Assembly: GCA_937872325.1 (NCBI GenBank)
Contig: CALMSN010000127.1
Span: forward strand, 1 to 44,878
DNA from: an uncultured Xanthobacter sp.
Lineage (GTDB): Bacteria; Pseudomonadota; Alphaproteobacteria; Rhizobiales; Xanthobacteraceae
Reading direction: 5' to 3'
Length of the DNA: 44,878 bases
The notes under the pieces were generated by a model that worked only from the letters and a program-made list of their open reading frames with translations, made no database searches and was not told where the DNA came from. The stretch's first letter is position 1; every line of letters begins with the position of its first letter. Below are positions 25,213 through 32,931 of this stretch, in pieces. Both the position numbers and the translations under genes were made by a program.

Positions 25213-26763
25213 ATGAAGATGGTGAAGAGCCTTCTCCTCGGCAGCGCGGCGGGTCTCGTCGCGGTCGCCGGTGCTCAGGCTGCCGATCTGCCTGTGAAGG
25301 CGAAGGCCGTCGAGTACGTTAAGGTGTGCTCGGCTTACGGCGCTGGCTTTTTCTACATTCCCGGCACCGACACCTGCATCAAGATCGGCGGGTATGCCCG
25401 CTTCGATACTTATGTGAACGCGGTTGGTACCTTCAACCCGTACATCAGCTCCGCGGCTGGCACCGGCTTCAGCGGCCCGGGCGGCCTGAACGCTGCCTTC
25501 CCCTTCCGCGACAACGATGACGCGGACTACCTGACCCGCGCCCGCGGCGTGGTGGACTTCGACGCCCGCACCGCCACCGACTACGGCACCCTGCGCTCCT
25601 ACGTCCGCTTCGGCGGCGAGTGGAACTCGCAGACGGGTTCCAATGCCGGCTCCGGCAACGGCTTCTACTTCGAGCGCGCTTTCATCCAGTTCGCCGGGTT
25701 CACCTTCGGTTACACCCAGTCGTTCTTCGATCTGGCGCTCAACTACATGCTGACGACCCCGTATGCGGGTTCGAACCAGTGGACCACCCTGGCCGCCTAC
25801 ACCGCCGACTTCGGTAACGGCTTCTCCGCGACCGTGTCGTTGGAAGATACCGCCAACCGCGTCACCGGCGTGCAGTACGGCTTCGCCCAGGTCGGTGGCG
25901 CCACCAACGCTGCCAACGTTGCGAACCAGCTCGCCTGGACCGGCGCCAGCTACTACAACGCCGTCGGTGGCCAGCAGGCTCCCGATATCGTCGGTAACCT
26001 CCGCCTCTCGCAGGCTTGGGGCACCGCCCAGATCGCGGTCGCTGCTCACCAGGTCAACACGGCCGACGTGAACAACATCGCCTCGCTCGGCCTCCCGGCC
26101 ATCGTCGGCTCCACCGACACCTGGGGTTGGGCTGTCGGCGGCGGCGCCGAGTTCAAGCTTCCCTTCCTGGCCGCTGGCGACAGCGTGTTCTTCCAGGCTG
26201 GCTATGCTGACGGCGCTCTGAGCTACCTCGGCCTGTCGGGCACCTCGCAGGGTCGTGCGAACGGTCTCGGCTCCATCAGCCTCAACCCGCTGGCGCTCTA
26301 TGTGCCGGGTCTGGGTGTCGGCAACGGTGCCTACGCCTCGCTCGCCGATGCGGTTCTCTCGCCCTTCGGGACGCTCGAGACCGTCTCCGGCTGGTCGCTG
26401 CAGGGTCAGTTCCGTCACTTCTGGACCCCGGCCCTGCGCTCGGCGGTGTATGCTGGCTACGTCAGCATCGACATGCCGAACAGCTTCACCAGCATCGGCC
26501 TGGTTGACACCGGTGGCGCTCAGGCTCCCGGCGTGTTCTATGCCCCGACCGGCGTGGACATGTGGCAGCTTGGCTTCAACACCATCTGGTCTCCGGTCAA
26601 GAACCTCGATATCGGTGCGGAAATTCTGTACTCGAAGATCGAGCTCGACGGCCCGAACCAGTTCGTCCGCACCGCCGCTGGCGGCGCTACCGGCCTGGAT
26701 ATCCTCTCCGGCACCTCGACCGACGTGTGGTCGGGCGGCGTGCGCGTGCAGCGGAACTTCTGA
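25213..26763 (+). CDS. Outer-membrane porin (Porin_2 family)
   Basis: A 516-residue trimeric-type porin. A signal peptide covers residues 1-22 (MKMVKSLLLGSAAGLVAVAG, cleaved after AQA). The mature start ADLPVKAKAVEYVKVCSAYGAGFFYIPGTDTCIKIGGYARFD in outline is the diagnostic N-terminus of Rhizobiales porins, with its two cysteines. Alternating strands follow, and the protein ends RVQRNF with a terminal phenylalanine for BamA recognition. The many T-ending codons (GGT, GCT, GTT) differ from neighbours and suggest high expression. GGAGG stands 7 bp upstream of the ATG at 25213. A strong terminator follows. Confidence 0.95.
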   Translation: MKMVKSLLLGSAAGLVAVAGAQAADLPVKAKAVEYVKVCSAYGAGFFYIPGTDTCIKIGGYARFDTYVNAVGTFNPYISSAAGTGFSGPGGLNAAFPFRDNDDADYLTRARGVVDFDARTATDYGTLRSYVRFGGEWNSQTGSNAGSGNGFYFERAFIQFAGFTFGYTQSFFDLALNYMLTTPYAGSNQWTTLAAYTADFGNGFSATVSLEDTANRVTGVQYGFAQVGGATNAANVANQLAWTGASYYNAVGGQQAPDIVGNLRLSQAWGTAQIAVAAHQVNTADVNNIASLGLPAIVGSTDTWGWAVGGGAEFKLPFLAAGDSVFFQAGYADGALSYLGLSGTSQGRANGLGSISLNPLALYVPGLGVGNGAYASLADAVLSPFGTLETVSGWSLQGQFRHFWTPALRSAVYAGYVSIDMPNSFTSIGLVDTGGAQAPGVFYAPTGVDMWQLGFNTIWSPVKNLDIGAEILYSKIELDGPNQFVRTAAGGATGLDILSGTSTDVWSGGVRVQRNF

Positions 26764-26790
26764 TCCAAAGAACTGGCAACGGTTCAAAAG

Positions 26791-26827
26791 GGCTCCGGCG
26801 AGTAATCGCCGGAGCCTTTTTCTTTTT
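26791..26827 (+). terminator. Strong intrinsic terminator after the first porin
   Basis: GGCTCCGGCGA pairs perfectly with TCGCCGGAGCC across a GTAA loop, followed by TTTTTCTTTTT. It lies 27 bp after the stop codon. Confidence 0.95.
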
Positions 26828-26926
26828 GTCGCGCGGGCAGGATGTGTCTGTGGTAATTTGGAATAGGACGATACTGCATTGCATCGTATTCCCAACACAG
26901 TCATCTCCGTGTAATCTCGATTCAAG

Positions 26927-26952
26927 AAAGCCGCTTTGTATACAGTGGCTTT
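26927..26952. promoter_or_regulatory. Inverted repeat between the porins
   Basis: AAAGCCGCT and AGTGGCTTT face each other across TTGTATAC with one mismatch, in an AT-rich stretch about 180-220 bp upstream of the second porin. It could be an operator or part of the second porin's leader. Confidence 0.4.
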
Positions 26953-27146
26953 TCTGACGTTGGGGATGTCGTGCCGGCCTGATGAATCGGGCCGGGCGGC
27001 GACATGGGTCTCGCCAGCGGTGTTTGAAGGGGAAGCAGCGCAGGTCGCGCGCCAGGTTGCCGGAGGCCGTGAAAGCACGGCCCGGTCCACGTGGGCGCGC
27101 GGTGGCGATGCGGAGATCAACTGGGAGCTTACTATGGCGCGATCTC

Positions 27147-28451
27147 ATGGGATGCGGGGGGCGCAACGGGCGCTCGGGCGTCTACCTTGTGGCGGCCGGC
27201 CTGTGCGGCACGGTTTTCGGGGCCGTTCCGGCGCTCGCCGCCGACGTCCTGCCGACCAAGTCCGGCCCGGCCTATGTGCGCACCTGCACCATCAAGGGCG
27301 CAGACGGTGACGAGAAGGCGATTCTCCTGCCCGGCACCGATACCTGCCTGAAGATCGGCGGCTATCTCTGGGCGGAAGGCTATTTCAACACCTTCTCCAA
27401 TTATCCCAATGACTTCGACAAGCTTTACACGGTCGCCACCGGCGGCGTGATTCTCGATGCGCGGACAGAGACCGACTACGGCACCCTGCGCTCCTACTTC
27501 GAGGCCCGCTTCAAGTGGCGCAGCTCCGAGCCGTGGTCCGACGGCCCGGATCCGCGCGCCAACCAGATCGAGGTCTGGAACGCTTACGTCCAGTTCGCCG
27601 GCTTCACGGCCGGCCATGCCCAGTCCTTCTTCGACTTCTACGCCAATGCGGACGTCCTCGGCACCGATCCCGGCACCATCGGCTCGGATGTGCGGACCAA
27701 CCTGATCGCCTACACGTTCGAGTTCGGCGAGGGCTTCAGCACCAGCTTCCCGCTGGAAGACACGTCCGAGCGTTCGTCCGGCGTGCTTCCGTTCGATCCC
27801 ATTATCGCCGGGCTCGACAATTACCAGGCCGGCCAGCAGGTGCCGGATATCGTCGCCAACCTGAAGTATGAAGGCGAATGGGGTTCGGCCCAGATCTCCG
27901 GCGCCCTGCACCAGGTGACCGCCCTCGACTTCATCACCGAGACCAGCCGCACCGACACGTGGGGCTATGCGGTGCAGGCGGGCATCATGTTCAAGCTGCC
28001 CATGCTGGGCGAGAAGGACACCCTCTACCTGCAGACCGCCTATACCGACGGCGCTCCGGCCTATCTCGGCCTGCAGGATCCTAGCGGCGACTATTCTCCG
28101 CCGGATGGCTTCGTGGGCCTGTTCGGGGTCTCGAAGGTGAGCGGCTGGAACTTCACCGCGTCGCTGAAGCACAACTGGAACGAGCGCTGGAGCTCGGCCC
28201 TGTTCGGCGGTTATGCCGCCTACAGCTTCAACGATGCTTTCGTGGAGACCCTGTACGGCGCTTCGGGCGGCAAGAACGCCAACATCGGCGGCTATCTCTC
28301 CTGGACGCCGGTGGATCATCTGCAGATCGCCCTGCAGTATGATTACACCTACAATAGCGCCACCAACTACCTGTTCTTCGCCCCCGCCGCGGTGGCGGCG
28401 TCCTCGGTGGATGCCAGCCGGGTGCTGCTGTTCGTCGGCCGCGACTTCTGA
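27147..28451 (+). CDS. Second porin (Porin_2 family), start affected by a G6 tract
   Basis: From the ATG at 27147 the product has 434 residues: a short n-region, hydrophobic VYLVAAGLCGTVFGAVPALA and then ADVLPTKSGPAYVRTC, the porin N-terminus, followed by IKGADGDEKAILLPGTDTCLKIGGYLWAEG and a barrel ending FVGRDF. The best ribosome site (GGGAG, 27122-27126) serves a different ATG at 27134, which is one frame off because of a run of six G (27156-27161); with five G it would read MARSHGMRGRNGRSGVY and join this signal peptide. An upstream in-frame ATG at 27108 gives a 47-residue leader. It is a paralogue of the first porin, about 80 residues shorter. A sequencing error or slippage is possible. 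Confidence 0.85.
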   Translation: MGCGGRNGRSGVYLVAAGLCGTVFGAVPALAADVLPTKSGPAYVRTCTIKGADGDEKAILLPGTDTCLKIGGYLWAEGYFNTFSNYPNDFDKLYTVATGGVILDARTETDYGTLRSYFEARFKWRSSEPWSDGPDPRANQIEVWNAYVQFAGFTAGHAQSFFDFYANADVLGTDPGTIGSDVRTNLIAYTFEFGEGFSTSFPLEDTSERSSGVLPFDPIIAGLDNYQAGQQVPDIVANLKYEGEWGSAQISGALHQVTALDFITETSRTDTWGYAVQAGIMFKLPMLGEKDTLYLQTAYTDGAPAYLGLQDPSGDYSPPDGFVGLFGVSKVSGWNFTASLKHNWNERWSSALFGGYAAYSFNDAFVETLYGASGGKNANIGGYLSWTPVDHLQIALQYDYTYNSATNYLFFAPAAVAASSVDASRVLLFVGRDF

Positions 28452-29189
28452 AGTCCCGCTTCCGGGCCCCGGCGCTGCCGGGGCCTTGGGCCCGTCGATT
28501 GTCTCAAGGGGCGGATGTCCGCGCCTGCGGGACGCCCAATCATTCCAGATGCGGCGGGATTCCATCCCGTCGCATCTTTGCATTCAAGGACCGGTTGGGC
28601 GTGATGCCGTCGCCTCCGCGCCGTAGAGATGGATCCCGGAGGCCGGCCCGAAGCCATCCGCTGCGCTCACGGACCCTTGTGAAGGGCGTTTCCATCGTAT
28701 CGAGGCGGCACTTTCATCTGCTGATCCAGAGCCCGCAAATGATTGAGCAGAGGCGGGGCGCCGCTCGTTGAAACGGCGAAGCGTTTTGAAAAAAGCGAAT
28801 CGGGATCTTCAGCGCGTTCCGATCCAACTGAATCAATCTCATCGGAGAAACGCCGGCCAAATATTCGCGGAGCGCGAACTCCGGTCGATATGGCGCGCGT
28901 GAAATCCACTTGAGCTTTGATTTCAGCGATTCTCCTGACATCAGCCGGTGTGCGTCTTGCGCGAGAATGCTCCAGAGCCGGGGCCGGCCTTTCCCTCACC
29001 GGCCGGCTCGGCTCCACGCCGGGTAACGGGGGCTTTGCGGGTGCGGGACATGGGGCGACGATGCGACCCTTCCCCAGCGGTTTGGAAGTGTGCTGAACTC
29101 CCGTCAGCAGGCCTGACGCAGCGAATCCGCGCCGAACCGCCGGCATATAACCAACGGCATCCACAGGCGCCGGGGAGAGAGTGAAGCCC
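28452..29189. other. Gene-free region between the second porin and the OmpA operon
   Basis: About 740 bp without a convincing gene. Besides the terminator-like hairpins it contains AGCGTTTTGAAAAAAGCG near 28785-28803 followed by AATCGGGAT and CGTTCCGATCC, a decayed member of the AGAGCGTTT repeat class. The operon promoter should lie at the right end, but no clear hexamers were found. Confidence 0.45.
28547..28580 (+). terminator. Terminator-like hairpin after the second porin
   Basis: AGATGCGGCGGGAT pairs with ATCCCGTCGCATCT (one G-T pair) across a TCC loop, followed by TTTG. A GC-rich hairpin at 28465-28485 lies just after the stop but has no T run. Confidence 0.6.
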
Positions 29190-31400
29190 ATGCCAGAGGC
29201 CGCATCCGGGCAGCATGGAAATCCGGACGTGCCCCACGGCGCCCCGGCGGCGGGCGCCGTGGGGCGCCCCTGGCTTGCTTTGCTCGTCAGCCTTCTCAGC
29301 CTTGCCGGTCTGGTGGCGTTCGCGCTCGCCTTCGTGCGGCCGCAGGTGGAGGCGGACCTGGCCCGGCGGGCCACCGCGCGGCTGGCGGAGACCGGCGAAT
29401 CCTGGGCCTCGGTCCGCTTCCGGGGACGCGACGGCACCCTTGAGGGCGAGTCGCTGGCCGAGGAGGCGCGGGCCAAGGTGCGGGCCTCTCTGGCCAACGT
29501 CTTCGGCGTGCGCGCCATCCGCGACGCCACCACCCTGCTGCCGGAGCGCCGGCCGTTCACGTTCAGCGCGGTGAAGGACGGCAACACCATCGCGTTCGAC
29601 GGCTACGTCCCCTCCCGGCGGGCGGTCACCCGCATTGCCGAGGCCTCGAAGGCCAAGGGGCTCAACGTGACCGGGCTCGACCGGCTGGTGCGGGCACGCG
29701 GCGCCCCGCCGGGCGACTTCGCCGGGCTGGTCCTGTTCGGCCTCGACCAGCTCGCGCAACTGCCCTCGGGCCGGATCACCCTGTCCGACGGCAGCCTCGC
29801 GATCGAGGGGCGCGCCGGAAATCTCGCCAGCTACGAGGCGCTGGCCGCCGCGGTGGAGTCGACACTGCCCTACGGCATGCAGCTCGCCCGCTTTGCGGTG
29901 CGTCCGCCGGTGGCCGCGCCCTTCTTCTGGCAGGCGAGCCGAGATGGCGATGCGGTGAAGCTTTCCGGCTATGTGCCATTGCAGGAGGCGCGGCAGGAGG
30001 TGGCGACGGCCCTGCGCACGGCGTTGCCCAGCGCGCGCCTTGCCGATGAGACCCGCCTCGCCGACGGCGCGCCAGCGGCCGAGATGTGGCTGCGGGCGGT
30101 GCGCTACGGCGCCCGCCTGCTGTCCTTCCTGCCGCAGGGGCGGGTGGCCCTCTCGGACAGCAGCATCACGGTGGAAGGGACGACACATAGTTTCGCCGCC
30201 TACGAGGCCCTCGCCGCGGCCCGCCGCAACCCGCCGGAAGGCTTCCAGATCACCCGGTTCGCGGTGGAGCCGCCGCGGGTCTCGCCCTTCGTCACCAGCG
30301 TGGTCCGGGCGGCGGACAATGTGCGTCTCACCGGCTACGTCCCCTCGGAGGAGGCGCGCAAGCTGTTGGCGGATGCGGTGCGGGTGGCTTTTCCGGGGGT
30401 GGGCGTGGCCGACGAGACGCGGCTGGCGTCCGGCGGGCCGAAGCCGGATGCCTGGGCCGCGACGGCGCACTTCGCCGTCGCCCAGCTCGCCCGGCTGCGT
30501 ACCGGCGAGGCGAAGCTCACCGGCACCGATCTGGCGCTGTCCGGCGAGGCGACCGATTCGGCTGCCTATGTGGCGGTGATGCAGGCGGTGCGCTCGCCGC
30601 CCGAAGGGGTCGCGGTGGAGGTGAAGGGCGTGCGCCCGCCCACCATCTCGCCCTACGTCTTCGCGGTCCGGCGCGACGGGGATGAGATCACCGTTTCCGG
30701 CTTCTTCCCCGACGAAGCCGCCCACGGGGCGATCCGCGCGACGCTGGAGCGCGACTTCCTGAAGGAGAAGGTGAACGACCTCTCGGCCATCGGCGCCGGC
30801 GCCCCCGAGGGCTTTGCCGATGCGGTCCTCGCCGGCCTGGCGCCGCTGGCGCGCGCGCAGAGCGGCGAGCTCAGCCTCGCCGACGGGCAGCTTCAGCTCT
30901 CCGGCACAGCGTTCAGGCCCGGCGCTATGGCGGAGATGGAAGCCGAGCTGAAGCGGGCCCTGAAGCCGCCTTTCGCCGCCGAGGTCAGCCTCACGCCGGT
31001 GGAGCCGGGCCCGGCCGTCCCCGCCGGGGCGTGCCAGGGGCTGATCGCCGAGCTGATGCGGCGTGGCACCATCAACTTCGTCAGCGGCAGCGCCCGCATC
31101 GACCGGACCAGCCAGGGCCTGCTCGACCGGCTGGTCTTCACCCTGCAGCGTTGCCCCACCGCGGTCGCGGTGGTGGAGGGCCACACCGATGCCACCGGCG
31201 ATGCCGCCGCCAACCAGCGCCTTTCAGAAGCGCGGGCGGCTGCGGTGCTGATCTATCTCACCCAGGCGGGGATCCCGGCGGCGCGGCTGTCGGCGCTCGG
31301 CCACGGCGCCAGCCGCCCGCTGGCCGGGAATGACAGCGAGCCCGGCCGGGCCCAGAATCGGCGGATCGAGTTCGTGGTGAAGGAAGGGCCTGCGCCGTGA
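29190..31400 (+). CDS. Membrane-anchored OmpA-domain protein with four BON-like repeats
   Basis: A 736-residue protein. A membrane segment lies at about residues 27-48. Then come four repeats with an exact 122-residue period, marked by GYVP at 138, 260 and 382 and GFFP at 504; each repeat has a second half with a hydrophobic strand ending in a glycine (LAIEG, ITVEG, LALSG, LQLSG). BON domains bind lipid or envelope parts. The C-terminal OmpA domain (about 627-736) has EGHTDATGDAAANQRLSEARA and ends NRRIEFVV, which binds peptidoglycan. ATG 29190 is preferred over GTG 29181 because GGGGAGAG lies 10 bp before it. The stop overlaps the next gene by 4 bp. Mycobacterial ArfA has a smaller BON-OmpA layout. 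Confidence 0.88.
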   Translation: MPEAASGQHGNPDVPHGAPAAGAVGRPWLALLVSLLSLAGLVAFALAFVRPQVEADLARRATARLAETGESWASVRFRGRDGTLEGESLAEEARAKVRASLANVFGVRAIRDATTLLPERRPFTFSAVKDGNTIAFDGYVPSRRAVTRIAEASKAKGLNVTGLDRLVRARGAPPGDFAGLVLFGLDQLAQLPSGRITLSDGSLAIEGRAGNLASYEALAAAVESTLPYGMQLARFAVRPPVAAPFFWQASRDGDAVKLSGYVPLQEARQEVATALRTALPSARLADETRLADGAPAAEMWLRAVRYGARLLSFLPQGRVALSDSSITVEGTTHSFAAYEALAAARRNPPEGFQITRFAVEPPRVSPFVTSVVRAADNVRLTGYVPSEEARKLLADAVRVAFPGVGVADETRLASGGPKPDAWAATAHFAVAQLARLRTGEAKLTGTDLALSGEATDSAAYVAVMQAVRSPPEGVAVEVKGVRPPTISPYVFAVRRDGDEITVSGFFPDEAAHGAIRATLERDFLKEKVNDLSAIGAGAPEGFADAVLAGLAPLARAQSGELSLADGQLQLSGTAFRPGAMAEMEAELKRALKPPFAAEVSLTPVEPGPAVPAGACQGLIAELMRRGTINFVSGSARIDRTSQGLLDRLVFTLQRCPTAVAVVEGHTDATGDAAANQRLSEARAAAVLIYLTQAGIPAARLSALGHGASRPLAGNDSEPGRAQNRRIEFVVKEGPAP

Positions 31401-31516
31401 TCTATCTTGCGCTCACCCTCTGGCCCTATCTGCTGGCGGCCGGCGCGCTCGGCGGCCTCACCGGCTATGTGCTGGCGCGGGATCTGGCGCGCAAACGGGA
31501 GGGCCGCGCGCCATGA
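31397..31516 (+). CDS. 39-residue membrane protein in the OmpA operon
   Basis: The GTG at 31397 overlaps the TGA of the OmpA-domain gene (GTGA), and its own TGA overlaps the ATG of the next gene (ATGA). The product has one membrane helix (LALTLWPYLLAAGALGGLTGYV) with a Gly-rich small-residue face, and a basic C-terminus ARDLARKREGRAP. The double overlap indicates translational coupling and makes it likely to be real. No family is recognised. It probably forms a complex with its two neighbours, both of which are membrane-anchored. Confidence 0.7.
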   Translation: MIYLALTLWPYLLAAGALGGLTGYVLARDLARKREGRAP

Positions 31517-32214
31517 CGGCGTTTCATCTGCAGACCCTGGCCCTGCTGGTGCTCGCCTATGGCTGCGGCCTCCTTGCGGGGGTCTGGGCATGGCGGCGCG
31601 GCAGGCACCGGACGGCGGTGTATCCGCCGGCATCGGCGACGGTGACGGCGCCGGCGAGCGCTCCCTCGGCCACCGCTCCCTCTGCCGTCGCGCAGGCGGG
31701 CGGGTCTTCCCCGGTGGTGCCCGCGCTGGCGGCAGCGCTCGCGCCGGTGCCGCCGGTGGTGCCTTCCGCCGCGGCGGAGGCAGCCCCTTCGGGGCCGTCA
31801 GCCGCAACGCCGCAGCCGGACACCGCGCAAGCCGGGCTGCCGCTCCACAACGGGGTCGCCGTGCTGGATGCGGCGGTGCCCCCCGCGGCGCCGGCCGCGA
31901 TCCCCGTGCCGCGCCCGGACCCCCATCCCGGCGCCCGTCCGCCGGCGCAGGTCCCGCCCCCCGGCGACAGGGGAGACGATCTCAAGGTGCTGAAGGGGAT
32001 CGGACCGCAGAACGAGCAGCGCCTCCACGCTCTGGGTATCCATTATTTTCGGCAGATCGCCGAATGGACCCCGGCGGAGGTGGAGTGGGTGGGCAACTAC
32101 CTGGCTTTTCCAGGCCGGATCGAGCGCGAGGACTGGGTGGGCCAGGCGCGGGCCTTGCTGTCCGGCACCCCGCCCGCGGCCCTCCGCCCGCCGCCGCGCA
32201 AGCCGTCCCGATAG
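31513..32214 (+). CDS. Membrane-anchored protein with C-terminal helix-hairpin-helix domain
   Basis: A 233-residue protein. One membrane segment is at about residues 7-26, then a long Ala/Pro-rich linker (about 35-154), and a compact C-terminal domain (155-216) starting DDLKVLKGIGPQNEQRLHALGI, followed by WTPAEVEWVGNYL and RIEREDW. The KGIGP motif is a helix-hairpin-helix. This domain type is also found at the C-terminus of alphaproteobacterial NADH dehydrogenase subunit E and in short proteins; its ligand is unclear. It overlaps the preceding gene by 4 bp. The topology would place the domain in the cytoplasm or periplasm depending on insertion. Confidence 0.85.
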   Translation: MTAFHLQTLALLVLAYGCGLLAGVWAWRRGRHRTAVYPPASATVTAPASAPSATAPSAVAQAGGSSPVVPALAAALAPVPPVVPSAAAEAAPSGPSAATPQPDTAQAGLPLHNGVAVLDAAVPPAAPAAIPVPRPDPHPGARPPAQVPPPGDRGDDLKVLKGIGPQNEQRLHALGIHYFRQIAEWTPAEVEWVGNYLAFPGRIEREDWVGQARALLSGTPPAALRPPPRKPSR

Positions 32215-32931
32215 GTTCTCGTGCCTCGGTTGGACATGTGATCTGGCGGAGTGATCGAACGGCTGCCGAACGGCGTTTCATGCCCGGGCTGGTTCCTGGC
32301 CTTAACGCCGCGTTGCTTGCCGCACCTCAGCGCCCGCGGGCCCCACTCAAAAATCCTGTCCGGACCTACGGCGTCGATGGCCCGGGACACGGCCGGACGG
32401 GGCGGCACTAAAATACGAAAGGGTGCTGGGAGCGCCCATCGAATCGACTTTTCAAGCAGCCTCCAAGGGTCCTCAAGAGAACCATCGGGCAGGGGACTCT
32501 CGGGCCTCAGGCAGGGCGCCGACCGCAGTCGATGCCGGACGGATCGGCGAGGATCGGGACTGCCGCAAGAGGCAAAGGCCCCGTCTGCCGACGCTGCACG
32601 TTTTGTTCGGGGCTCTAAAACCATTGGCCCCGGTCTTCGGCCGGTGCCAAGCGGGTCGCGGTCAGGTGCGGCGCGGGCTTGACCAAGGACCCTTGAGCCA
32701 TCCTCACGGGCCCCGTGTAAAACACGATCTGGCAGGCCGGCCCAGGGGGGCAATTCGTCCCCGTGCTGCCAAGGGCTGCCAAATGTTCCCGAGAGCCAGC
32801 TGGCGCCGTGAGTTGCCACGCGCCCCGCCCCGCTCCCAGAGGCCCCGCCGCGGGGCGGAGCGGACGGGTGGCGAGCGCATTTGGCGAGGCGGACTTGGCG
32901 ACGCGGACTTTGGCGCGTTGGCCGCCGCGGA
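32215..32931. other. Gene-free region between the OmpA operon and topA
   Basis: About 700 bp between convergent genes. It holds dispersed repeat copy B. No coding frame with plausible composition and no terminator with a clear T run were seen. Confidence 0.5.
32507..32710. repeat. Dispersed repeat, copy B
   Basis: Head (GGGCGCCGACCGCAGTCGATG near 32517) and tail (GGCCCCGGTCTTCGGCCG near 32623, CCTTGAGCC near 32691) occur in one continuous unit here, matching copy A near 18.5 kb. It lies in the gene-free region 32215-32931 between two convergent genes. Confidence 0.5.

Noticed and set aside
26936-27310. 124-residue open frame at the start of the second porin
   Set aside because: It lies mostly in leader sequence and only becomes porin-like if one G of the G6 tract is removed; treated under the porin finding.
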